DNA of 21,161 nucleotides, taken from IMG/VR virus record IMGVR_UViG_3300008448_012911, positions 1 to 21,161 of that record. The stretch is one strand, 5' to 3'. Positions 1 through 6,082 of this stretch are shown here, one piece after another. This stretch comes from a virus. The position numbers were made by a program, and so were the translations under genes. How positions within the stretch are numbered: position 1 is the stretch's first letter; each line of letters starts with the position of its first letter. The notes beneath the pieces were generated by a model, which made no database searches, was not told the DNA's origin, and saw only the letters and a list, made by a program, of their open reading frames with translations.

Positions 1-9
1 AGAACGATA

Positions 10-315
10 ATGGAACAAGAGAAAACAACTTTAGAGATGGTAAATGGTTTGGTAGAGATTGCAGACTATATGCAAGACGAGGAGCTGACAACAGCACTAA
101 CGTTTATTGCTAAGATAATTATTAAGCCTGACATTCCCCTAAACGTAGCAACTGTGGAAATTGTAAGACTACAAGCCATTGCAGCAAAGATGGCGTTTAA
201 AGCTACTTGGATGACTAACGTAGATAAGTCTGACCGTGGTAAGAAAAACATCTACTATACAGCTGCAGAGTCTATTAATAATCTAGTATCTGCCTTGAAG
301 TATATCACCCGTTAA
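10..315 (+). CDS. hypothetical helical protein, 101 aa
   Basis: I do not recognise this protein. It is rich in Leu, Ile, Ala and charged residues and looks all-alpha, with no signal peptide, cysteine motif or membrane segment. The ATG at 10 is the first available start, but the window begins only nine bases upstream, so the ribosome binding site cannot be judged and a longer N-terminus outside the window cannot be excluded. The stop codon (313-315) directly abuts the extended -10 promoter at 316-324 that serves the next gene, so its own transcript probably comes from further upstream. Codon use matches the neighbours. The call as a real gene rests on an intact frame in the dense + strand array. 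Confidence 0.7.
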   Translation: MEQEKTTLEMVNGLVEIADYMQDEELTTALTFIAKIIIKPDIPLNVATVEIVRLQAIAAKMAFKATWMTNVDKSDRGKKNIYYTAAESINNLVSALKYITR

Positions 316-324
316 TGGTATAAT
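295..324 (+). promoter_or_regulatory. promoter P1, TTGAAG-18-TATAAT with extended -10
   Basis: TTGAAG at 295-300 and TATAAT at 319-324 are separated by 18 bases. TGG at 316-318 gives an extended -10, so the core reads TGGTATAATAG (316-326). The same 11-mer recurs at 8385 and 13569, each time just upstream of a gene. It should start transcription near 331, giving a short leader for the exonuclease gene at 353. Confidence 0.7.
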
Positions 325-352
325 AGAAGTCTAAGAGAAAAGAAAACAAATA

Positions 353-1144
353 ATGGCTAAAAATTTTTTACACGAAGTTATGATTAAAAAAGTTGCAGAT
401 AAGAAAACATTTTTAAATAACGAAGAGCTAATTGAAAAGATCCGCTCAGGATACACAATCAATCGCATTGATAAGTTTGCACAAAAGAAAACCTTTGCAC
501 CGTCAACAATTGCATACTCACATGGAGAGTGTCCAAGATACTGGTACCTAGCTTTTGAAGGTGCCGTGTTTGAAGATAATGCAGATGCGTATGGTGGTGC
601 AAACATGACTGCTGGTACAAAGTCTCACGAAAGAATTCAAGAAGCTATGGGCAACGTGCCTGACTTCCTAGTTGATTCTGAATTTAAGATTACTTACAAT
701 GACCCACCTATCTTTGGATTTGGTGACGTAATTCTAAACTGGGGAGGCGAAGAACTTCTGGGTGAAATTAAAACAATGCCTAATGAAGGTTTTGAATATC
801 GTAAAGCTAGTGGTAAGCCAAAAACTGGTCACCTAATTCAGCTATTGATTTACATGAAGATTCTTGGCAAGTCAAAAGCTGTTTTGATTTATGAAAACAA
901 AAACAATCATGACCTGCTAGTTATTCCAGTTGAAGTAAACGACACCTATAGAGAATGGGTAAACAATGCATTCCAGTGGATGCGAGATGTTCGTAAGGCT
1001 TGGGTAGATAAAACCTTACCAACAAAAAACTACAGATCCAATTCAAAGATCTGCAAGACTTGTCCACTAACAAAGGTATGTGCTGATGCAGGGGTAGGGT
1101 CTGTAAAGATTAAATCCCTGGAGGCACTAGTTGAAACAATGTAG
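353..1144 (+). CDS. Cas4/RecB-like PD-(D/E)XK exonuclease with Fe-S cysteines
   Basis: This is a predicted DNA exonuclease of the PD-(D/E)XK (RecB/Cas4-like) superfamily, 263 aa. Visible motifs in order are His92 in GTKSHERI, Asp125 in FGFGDVIL, Glu138-x-Lys140 in LGEIKTM, and Gln163 in HLIQLLIYM: the usual H, D, ExK and Q order. Cys60 (GECPRYW) plus Cys234, Cys237 and Cys243 near the C-terminus match the split four-cysteine 4Fe-4S arrangement of Cas4 and AddB nucleases. No Cas1, Cas2 or repeat array is nearby, so a role in phage recombination, replication or host DNA degradation is more likely than CRISPR adaptation. RuvC-like resolvase lies two genes downstream, supporting a recombination module. 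It has its own promoter (P1); the ribosome binding site is weak (AAGAG/AGAAAAG). Confidence 0.85.
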   Translation: MAKNFLHEVMIKKVADKKTFLNNEELIEKIRSGYTINRIDKFAQKKTFAPSTIAYSHGECPRYWYLAFEGAVFEDNADAYGGANMTAGTKSHERIQEAMGNVPDFLVDSEFKITYNDPPIFGFGDVILNWGGEELLGEIKTMPNEGFEYRKASGKPKTGHLIQLLIYMKILGKSKAVLIYENKNNHDLLVIPVEVNDTYREWVNNAFQWMRDVRKAWVDKTLPTKNYRSNSKICKTCPLTKVCADAGVGSVKIKSLEALVETM

Positions 1145-1430
1145 TTGGTGCAGCACTTATTTTTCAGGATCAGTTTCTTATCAGATATACTGCTCTCCAG
1201 AATGTCGTGACCAATCAACAAAAGAAAAGATAGCTGAAAGACACAAGGCAACAAGAAGACATAAGCGTAATAGCAAAGTCAGAATGTGTGCTGGTAAATG
1301 TGGAACTAAGCTTTCTTTATATAATGACCATACTTACTGTGGTGTATGCTATATTAATAACAAAGAAGTAAATAAAAAGATTAAAGAAATAAGGACGTTC
1401 TTGCATGGGCATCAAGATGACACTGAGTGA
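1131..1430 (+). CDS. double zinc-ribbon protein, 99 aa
   Basis: This small basic protein has two four-cysteine zinc-binding clusters. The first is Cys4-x2-Cys7 with Cys21-x3-Cys25; the second is Cys53-x3-Cys57 with Cys70-x2-Cys73. A Lys/Arg-rich helix (about residues 31-50) links them, so nucleic-acid binding is plausible. The start is TTG at 1131, supported by GGAGG at 1120-1124 with a six-base gap. The gene overlaps the end of the exonuclease gene by 14 bases, which suggests translational coupling. Its position between a Cas4-like nuclease and a RuvC-like resolvase hints at a DNA-processing accessory role, but no catalytic residues of an HNH or GIY nuclease are visible. The function is unknown. 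Confidence 0.75.
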   Translation: MKQCSWCSTYFSGSVSYQIYCSPECRDQSTKEKIAERHKATRRHKRNSKVRMCAGKCGTKLSLYNDHTYCGVCYINNKEVNKKIKEIRTFLHGHQDDTE

Positions 1431-1983
1431 TCAGAAACCTAAGACAATCTGCAGTATTGACGCTAGCACCAATAGCCTTGCATTTGCAATATTTTCTGAC
1501 ATCTCTTTAGTTGCTTTTGGAAAAATTAATTTTCAGGGTGCTAATACCTATGCCAAAGTAAAAGACGCAGCCCGTAAGAGCTATGCATTCTTTAAGAAGT
1601 TTAATATAGACTCTATTGTAATTGAGCATACTGTATTTATTAATAGTCCAAAGACTGCAGCAGATCTAGCTTTGGTTCAAGGTGGCTTGCTTGGTGCAGC
1701 AGGAATTTCGGGTATTAAAATTGCTGGCTCTGTAAATCCAATTAGCTGGCAAAGCTTTATAGGTAATCCAAAACTTACAACCCTAGAAAAGAAAGAGTTG
1801 ATGGAGCAGTATCCAGATAAGTCTAAGGTGTGGTATCAAAACAGAGCAAGAGAAATTAGAAAAATCAGAACTATACAATTTGTTAATACTTATTACGATA
1901 AAGAAGTATCTGATAATGATGTGGCTGATGCTATTGGTATTGGTCACTGGGCTATCCATAATTGGGGAAAGTTGACAAAGTAA
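1405..1983 (+). CDS. RuvC-like Holliday junction resolvase
   Basis: This is a predicted RuvC-superfamily (RNase H fold) crossover-junction endonuclease, 192 aa, close to the usual RuvC length of about 170 aa. The acidic catalytic set is visible: Asp19 in CSIDASTNSLAFAIF on strand 1, Glu74 in SIVIEHTVF, and Asp172/Asp175 in SDNDVADAIGIGHW near the C-terminus. Such phage enzymes resolve branched replication and packaging intermediates before terminase cuts DNA. The ATG at 1405 has AAGGA at 1390-1394 upstream; an in-frame ATG at 1417 is the alternative. It overlaps the zinc-ribbon gene by 26 bases. The C-terminal Asp pair and the HW following it fit the family well, so confidence in the fold is high and in exact substrate moderate. 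Confidence 0.85.
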   Translation: MGIKMTLSDQKPKTICSIDASTNSLAFAIFSDISLVAFGKINFQGANTYAKVKDAARKSYAFFKKFNIDSIVIEHTVFINSPKTAADLALVQGGLLGAAGISGIKIAGSVNPISWQSFIGNPKLTTLEKKELMEQYPDKSKVWYQNRAREIRKIRTIQFVNTYYDKEVSDNDVADAIGIGHWAIHNWGKLTK

Positions 1984-1986
1984 AAA

Positions 1987-2142
1987 ATGGCTGCTAAACT
2001 ATATACAAGCGAAGCTTGGTTACGTAAAAGGTTTCATCTGGATAAAAGAACCCCAGAAGAAATTGCAAAAGAGTGTGGTACAAGTGTTGAGACCATTTAT
2101 GTATACCTTGCAAAGTTTGGATTAAGAAAGAGTAAGAGATGA
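1987..2142 (+). CDS. small helix-turn-helix protein, 51 aa
   Basis: A 51-residue protein fills the gap between the resolvase and the nucleotidyltransferase. It starts at ATG 1987, three bases after the resolvase stop, and its TGA (2140-2142) overlaps the next ATG (2139), so it is embedded in the operon. Residues about 20-45 (RTPEEIAKECGTSVETIYVY) have the spacing of a homeodomain-like or sigma-region-4-like helix-turn-helix, followed by a basic tail ending KSKR. It probably binds DNA; the target is unknown. It has no clear Shine-Dalgarno and may depend on coupling to the upstream gene. Confidence 0.65.
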   Translation: MAAKLYTSEAWLRKRFHLDKRTPEEIAKECGTSVETIYVYLAKFGLRKSKR

Positions 2143-2567
2143 GCATTGTTTATACTGGAGGTACCTTTGACCTGTTTCATTCTGGTCATGTAAATCTATT
2201 GCAAAGATGCAAAAGTATAGCAGGCCCTAACGGCACAGTCGTTGTTTCTTTAAATACTGACGAATTTATTTTTGAGTATAAGGGCAAAGCTCCAGCTTGT
2301 ACATACGAAGAAAGAAAAGCAGTTCTAGAAGCTTGTCAGTATGTGGATGATGTGGTGCCAAATCTAGGAGGCACTGATTCAAAAATTGCCATTCAGCTTT
2401 CAAACCCAGATTACATTGTAATTGGTTCTGACTGGGCAAGAAAAGATTACTACAGTCAAATGAGTTTTGATCAGGATTGGTTGGACGCTAGAGGTATTGG
2501 GTTGGTTTATGTTCCTTATACCAAGCACGTCTCAACAACAACAATTAAAAATAGGATAAAGAATTGA
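2139..2567 (+). CDS. cytidylyltransferase-like nucleotidyltransferase
   Basis: A 142-aa nucleotidyltransferase of the HxGH superfamily (glycerol-3-phosphate cytidylyltransferase TagD / RfaE2 type), which joins CTP or ATP to a small phosphorylated substrate. The motifs are present: GGTFDLFHSGH at residues 7-17 with His14/His17 for the nucleotide phosphates, the YEER helix at 56-59, and STTTIKNRI at 132-140, the ISTTxIxxR signature. The length matches TagD (about 130 aa). The next gene is a putative sugar-transferase-like protein, with which it shares a TTGA stop/start overlap, so the pair may make and transfer an activated polyol or sugar. The substrate cannot be told from sequence. Confidence 0.85.
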   Translation: MSIVYTGGTFDLFHSGHVNLLQRCKSIAGPNGTVVVSLNTDEFIFEYKGKAPACTYEERKAVLEACQYVDDVVPNLGGTDSKIAIQLSNPDYIVIGSDWARKDYYSQMSFDQDWLDARGIGLVYVPYTKHVSTTTIKNRIKN

Positions 2568-3094
2568 AAGAAGCAATTGTAATTGGAACAGCCCCAGGTA
2601 GATCGCACTGGGTAAATGATTGCTTGTCTTCCTTAAAAGTGCCAGCTGTCGTAGTTTCTGGATATGGACAAGAGCTTGGTAAAATTAAATGGGTATACGA
2701 AAATACAAACATAGATAGATTTATTTTTCTACAAGATAGCATAGTTGTTAGAGATAACGACTTGTTGATGAGCTTATTTGATACAGAGGGGTCTTCTTGC
2801 ATAATGTGTGGTCCAAGATGTTTTGGATCATATTTAGGACTGTACGAGCGTCAGACGCTAGATAAACTTGAAATTCCACAAGTCTCTAGCAAGTCAGAAG
2901 CAGTACAGCAAGAAATTGATTGGACACAAAAATATATTAGCAAGTGTGAAAAATTTTCTCATCCAGTTCAAATTGAGCATCAGGTAATTGAAACTATTTA
3001 TAGGCATGGCAGAGAAAACCAGGTTTCCGTAAATAAGCTTTACGAAAAATGGAAGGGTACTTGGAGAACAGACCAGATTAAAGACGATGAATAA
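2564..3094 (+). CDS. putative GT-A glycosyltransferase-like protein, 176 aa
   Basis: The N-terminal half alternates beta strands and helices and has a hydrophobic strand leading into an acidic motif (RFIFLQDSIVVRD, residues 52-64). This resembles the DxD-bearing strand of GT-A nucleotide-sugar transferases, although the motif here reads QDS. The C-terminal third is charged and helical. The start is TTG at 2564, overlapping the upstream stop codon, with AGGATAAAG just before it. Tight coupling to the cytidylyltransferase-like gene suggests a joint sugar or polyol modification task, for instance on the virion, DNA or cell surface. The protein is shorter than most stand-alone glycosyltransferases (about 230 aa and up), so the assignment is tentative. 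Confidence 0.5.
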   Translation: MKEAIVIGTAPGRSHWVNDCLSSLKVPAVVVSGYGQELGKIKWVYENTNIDRFIFLQDSIVVRDNDLLMSLFDTEGSSCIMCGPRCFGSYLGLYERQTLDKLEIPQVSSKSEAVQQEIDWTQKYISKCEKFSHPVQIEHQVIETIYRHGRENQVSVNKLYEKWKGTWRTDQIKDDE

Positions 3095-3109
3095 CTATAA
3101 GGAGTAAGA

Positions 3110-3376
3110 GTGAGCGTACAAACAGAAGAAGATATTGCAAGAGTGTGTAAAGAAGTTACAGATTTATTAATTTCTAAGAATAGATCTTATGGAGATTCAG
3201 CATTGCATCCATCAAGAATATTCTCAAAAACAAACAATGTAGAACAGCTTTTGGTTCGTATTGATGACAAGCTTTCACGCATACAGAATGGTCACGACTG
3301 GCCAGGTGACAATGAGATTGACGACCTACTAGGATATCTTATCTTACTTAAGATAGCAAAAGAAAGATCTGTGTAA
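3110..3376 (+). CDS. Nmad1-like (DUF1599) small helical protein
   Basis: An 88-aa protein with a MazG-like all-alpha look. The pattern KNRSYGDSALHP, then EQLLVRIDDKLSRI, then DDLLGYLILLKI matches what I know of the phage DUF1599/Nmad1 family, which is linked to nucleotide or modified-base metabolism in phages. The GTG start at 3110 is backed by AAGGAG at 3099-3104 with a five-base gap. It overlaps the next gene by one base (TAATG). The acidic residues in DDKLSRI and EIDD could hold metal. Family membership is from memory of the pattern; no reaction is firmly established for it. Confidence 0.65.
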   Translation: MSVQTEEDIARVCKEVTDLLISKNRSYGDSALHPSRIFSKTNNVEQLLVRIDDKLSRIQNGHDWPGDNEIDDLLGYLILLKIAKERSV

Positions 3377-3666
3377 TGGTTAGGTCCAGGAGAGAAGCGT
3401 TAGTATCTCCAACAGATTTTAGCACAGAGTTAAGCTTTGAAATAAATGGTTTTGTTATTAATGCGGGAGACACCGTCAAGGTTGAGGGTGAGTATGGATC
3501 TAGGTTTAAAGTGCAGGGATTAACCACTAATGCCAAGACTGGATCTCAGTGGGTTGATTGCTTTGAAGTAAACCGTGGTCAAATTGGGGCACTTAGAAGC
3601 TTCAAACCTGATAGAATTAAACGTATACCGCAAAAGGGAAAGAGAGCCAAACGTGTCAACAACTGA
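3376..3666 (+). CDS. hypothetical protein, possible SH3-like beta barrel
   Basis: A 96-aa protein that I do not recognise. Residues about 18-70 are beta-rich (FEINGFVINAGDTVKVEGEY, then RFKVQGLT and WVDCFEVN), which looks like a small SH3-like or KOW-like barrel. The last 30 residues are strongly basic (RIKRIPQKGKRAKRVNN), suggesting contact with nucleic acid. It starts with ATG at 3376, overlapping the upstream stop, and its tail overlaps the start of the small terminase gene (GTG 3653) by 14 bases. Location directly before the terminase genes suggests co-transcription with packaging genes. Confidence 0.65.
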   Translation: MVRSRREALVSPTDFSTELSFEINGFVINAGDTVKVEGEYGSRFKVQGLTTNAKTGSQWVDCFEVNRGQIGALRSFKPDRIKRIPQKGKRAKRVNN

Positions 3667-4192
3667 AGAACACCTAATTCAGCATCTTGATGAGGTCAAC
3701 AAGGTTGTAGAGAAGTATCTACAGGGAAATGAGCCTACCCAAATTTCTAAAGAGCTTGCTATGCCACGCACCAAGGTCGTAGCATTAATTGACGAATGGA
3801 AGTCTATGGCTTCTGACAATGCGATTATTCGTGCTCGTGCAAAAGAGGCATTGGCTGGTGCTGATGCCCACTACAACAAGTTAATTCAAAAAGCTTACGA
3901 AGTTATGGATGATGCAACAACTACTGCAAACCTAGGTGCAAAGAATGCATCTATCAAACTTGTAATGGATATTGAAAAAACAAGAATTGATATGCTACAA
4001 AAAGCTGGACTATTAGAAAATCAGCAGCTAGCAGAAGAGATGGTTGACATTGAAAAAAAGCAAGAAGTTCTTGTTGGAATTTTGAGAGACATCGCTTCTG
4101 AGTATCCACAGGTTCGTGACGAGATCATGAGAAGGCTTGCTCAGATTGCCAAAAAGGGAGAGGTCATAACAGTTGTCCACAACAATGTTTAA
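3653..4192 (+). CDS. small terminase subunit (probable)
   Basis: This 179-aa protein lies directly before the large terminase gene. Residues about 22-48 (KYLQGNEPTQISKELAMPRT region) form a helix-turn-helix, and the remainder is long helix and coiled coil, the usual small terminase plan of a DNA-binding head and an oligomerisation segment. TerS would recognise phage DNA and regulate the large subunit. I chose GTG at 3653, with AGGGAAAGAGAG upstream; an upstream in-frame ATG at 3575 would add 26 residues lying entirely over the previous gene with no ribosome site. It overlaps the large terminase start by 20 bases. The fold call is based on position and layout rather than on strong motif identity. 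Confidence 0.7.
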   Translation: MSTTEEHLIQHLDEVNKVVEKYLQGNEPTQISKELAMPRTKVVALIDEWKSMASDNAIIRARAKEALAGADAHYNKLIQKAYEVMDDATTTANLGAKNASIKLVMDIEKTRIDMLQKAGLLENQQLAEEMVDIEKKQEVLVGILRDIASEYPQVRDEIMRRLAQIAKKGEVITVVHNNV

Positions 4193-5966
4193 TGAATTCT
4201 TTGAGGCGTTAAAGAATGATAACTTTGAGGAGATGCCAGTTGATGCTCGCACGTTTGTTGAGGGTGAAGACTATCTGGGTCAACCCCCACTATCTCAAAT
4301 TCAGTATGACATTGTTGAGGCTATGAGTCAGATTTACAGGGAGGAAGACTTAATTGATATCCTGGGAGCAGAAGAGGGAAGACGGTACTATAAAAAGTAC
4401 ACAAAGAATGAAATTATTCTACAGCTTGGTAAAGGATCTGGTAAAGATTTTACGTCTACTGTTGCTTGTTCTTACATCGTATATAAGCTCCTTTGTCTCA
4501 AAGACCCAGCGAGGTACTTTGGAAAGCCAGGCGGCGATGCGATTGATATTATTAACGTGGCGATTAACGCTCAGCAAGCTAAGAACGTTTTCTTCAAAGG
4601 ATTTAAATCAAAAATAGAAAGGTCTCCCTGGTTTGCAGGAAGATTTTATGCAAAGGCAGAATCAATTGAGTTTGACAAAGCCATTACAGTTTATTCTGGA
4701 CACTCAGAGCGTGAGTCTCATGAGGGTCTAAACCTTATTCTAGCGGTGCTTGATGAGATTTCTGGTTTTGCACAAGAGATTGGTACTGGAAATGATCAGG
4801 GTAAAACAGCAGACAATATCTATAAAGCTTTTCGTGCTTCTGTAGATTCTCGTTTTCCAGATCTTGGCAAGGTAGCCCTCCTATCGTTCCCCCGTTTTCC
4901 AGGTGACTTCATCTCTCAAAGATATGATGCAGTAGTAGCAGATAAAGAAGTCATTACAAAGCGTCATAAGTTTATTATGAATCCAGACCTTCCAGATGAT
5001 GCGGAGGGAAACTCATTTGAAATTGAGTGGGAAGAAGACACAATCTTAAACTATAAGTTTCCAGGAATGTTTGCAGTAAAACGTCCAACTTGGGTTGTTA
5101 ATCCTACAAGAAGCGTTGATGATTTTAAGCTAGCTTTTTACACAGATCTTGGTGATGCAATGCAGCGTTTCGCCTGTGTTCCAACTTTTTCATCTGACGC
5201 ATTCTTTAAACAGCAAGAAAAAATTAGGTCTGCAATGACCCTTCGTAATCCATTAGATCAGTTTAGAAGATTTGATGAGACCTTTAAGCCAGATCCAGAT
5301 AAAGTTTATTATGTCCACGCTGACCTTGCACAACGTCACGACAAATGTGCGGTATCAATTGCTCACGTAGAAAAATGGGTGTCCGTTCAAGTAATGAAAG
5401 ACTACGAACAAGTAGTACCAATTGTAGTAGTAGATGCAGTAGCATGGTGGGAGCCAAAGAAAGAAGGTCCTGTAAACCTTTCAGAGGTTAAGCAGTGGAT
5501 TCAAAACCTACGTAGACTTGGATTCAATCTTGGTATGGTCAGCTTTGACCGTTGGCAGTCATTTGATATACAGAATGAGCTAAAGCAAGTTGGAATTAAG
5601 ACAGACACTGTTTCTGTAGCCAAGAAACATTATGAAGATATGGCAATGCTTTTGTATGAAGATAGACTAGCAATGCCAGCTATTGATCTTTTGTTTGAAG
5701 AGCTTACAGAGCTTAAGATTATGAAGGGTAATAGAGTTGACCACCCTAGAAAATCTTCCAAAGACCTTGCAGACGCAGTTTGTGGTTCAGTCTTTGGTGC
5801 TATTAGTCACACACCAAGAGACCTTAATCTTGAGATTGAAGTTCACACTTGGTCAAGTGCAGCAAAAGAAACACAAAAACAACAACAGCTCTTAAAAGAA
5901 TCAAAAATAAATGACGAAGTTTCCAATGATATCAAGGATTACTTGTCAAACTTAAATTTAATTTAA
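4173..5966 (+). CDS. large terminase subunit
   Basis: This 597-aa protein is the packaging motor. The N-terminal ATPase has Walker A GKGSGKD at residues 86-92 and Walker B ILAVLDE at 189-195, with Glu195 the likely catalytic glutamate. The C-terminal RNase H-like nuclease shows Asp383 in VHADLAQRHDKCA, Asp459 in MVSFDRW, and Asp531/Asp534 in SKDLADAVCGS, the usual three-part metal site. It cuts concatemeric DNA and drives it into the prohead at the portal. Start: TTG at 4173 with GGGAGAGG at 4155-4162; the in-frame ATG at 4185 is farther from that site. Unusually for a tailed phage, the next gene is not a portal but a ribonucleotide reductase behind its own promoter. Confidence 0.93.
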   Translation: MSTTMFNEFFEALKNDNFEEMPVDARTFVEGEDYLGQPPLSQIQYDIVEAMSQIYREEDLIDILGAEEGRRYYKKYTKNEIILQLGKGSGKDFTSTVACSYIVYKLLCLKDPARYFGKPGGDAIDIINVAINAQQAKNVFFKGFKSKIERSPWFAGRFYAKAESIEFDKAITVYSGHSERESHEGLNLILAVLDEISGFAQEIGTGNDQGKTADNIYKAFRASVDSRFPDLGKVALLSFPRFPGDFISQRYDAVVADKEVITKRHKFIMNPDLPDDAEGNSFEIEWEEDTILNYKFPGMFAVKRPTWVVNPTRSVDDFKLAFYTDLGDAMQRFACVPTFSSDAFFKQQEKIRSAMTLRNPLDQFRRFDETFKPDPDKVYYVHADLAQRHDKCAVSIAHVEKWVSVQVMKDYEQVVPIVVVDAVAWWEPKKEGPVNLSEVKQWIQNLRRLGFNLGMVSFDRWQSFDIQNELKQVGIKTDTVSVAKKHYEDMAMLLYEDRLAMPAIDLLFEELTELKIMKGNRVDHPRKSSKDLADAVCGSVFGAISHTPRDLNLEIEVHTWSSAAKETQKQQQLLKESKINDEVSNDIKDYLSNLNLI

Positions 5967-6010
5967 CAAAGAGTTTTGTTTATAATAAAACTATCAACTA
6001 TAAATTAAAA

Positions 6011-6039
6011 CACAGTTTTGCTTTTTTAAAAACACTGTG
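6011..6039. repeat. inverted repeat spanning promoter P2, possible operator
   Basis: CACAGT at 6011-6016 and ACTGTG at 6034-6039 form a perfect six-base inverted repeat whose centres are about two helical turns apart. The left arm lies just before the -35 and the right arm ends one base before the -10. The arms extend imperfectly (TTTT / AAAA). No U-run follows on the + strand, so a regulator-binding site is more likely than a + strand terminator. Confidence 0.4.
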
Positions 6040-6046
6040 GTATAAT
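6018..6046 (+). promoter_or_regulatory. promoter P2, TTGCTT-17-TATAAT with extended -10
   Basis: TTGCTT (6018-6023), a 17-base spacer and TATAAT (6041-6046) preceded by TGG form an extended -10 promoter. Transcription should begin near 6053, about 30 bases before the reductase ATG. It separates the reductase-thioredoxin pair from the terminase operon. Confidence 0.7.
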
Positions 6047-6082
6047 TAACATCTAATTCAATCAAGGAAGGTGGCATATTTC

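Noticed and set aside
331-606. Long - strand frame opposite the Cas4-like nuclease
   Set aside because: It covers the conserved Cys60 and other motif codons of a well-supported gene on the + strand and shows no ribosome site or known domain.
353-1144. Cas4-like gene as part of a phage CRISPR-Cas system
   Set aside because: No cas1, cas2, effector or repeat array occurs in the window; the RuvC neighbour fits recombination better.
1972-2000. TTGACA-17-TAAACT in front of the nucleotidyltransferase
   Set aside because: The -10 matches only four of six positions and lies inside the small HTH gene; evidence is too weak to list as a promoter.
5972-5992. AGTTTT-(9)-AAAACT palindrome and TATAAT at 5981 as a terminator or promoter
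   Set aside because: The stem is only six A-T-rich pairs with no U-run, and no -35 lies at a usable distance; P2 at 6018-6046 is a much better promoter.
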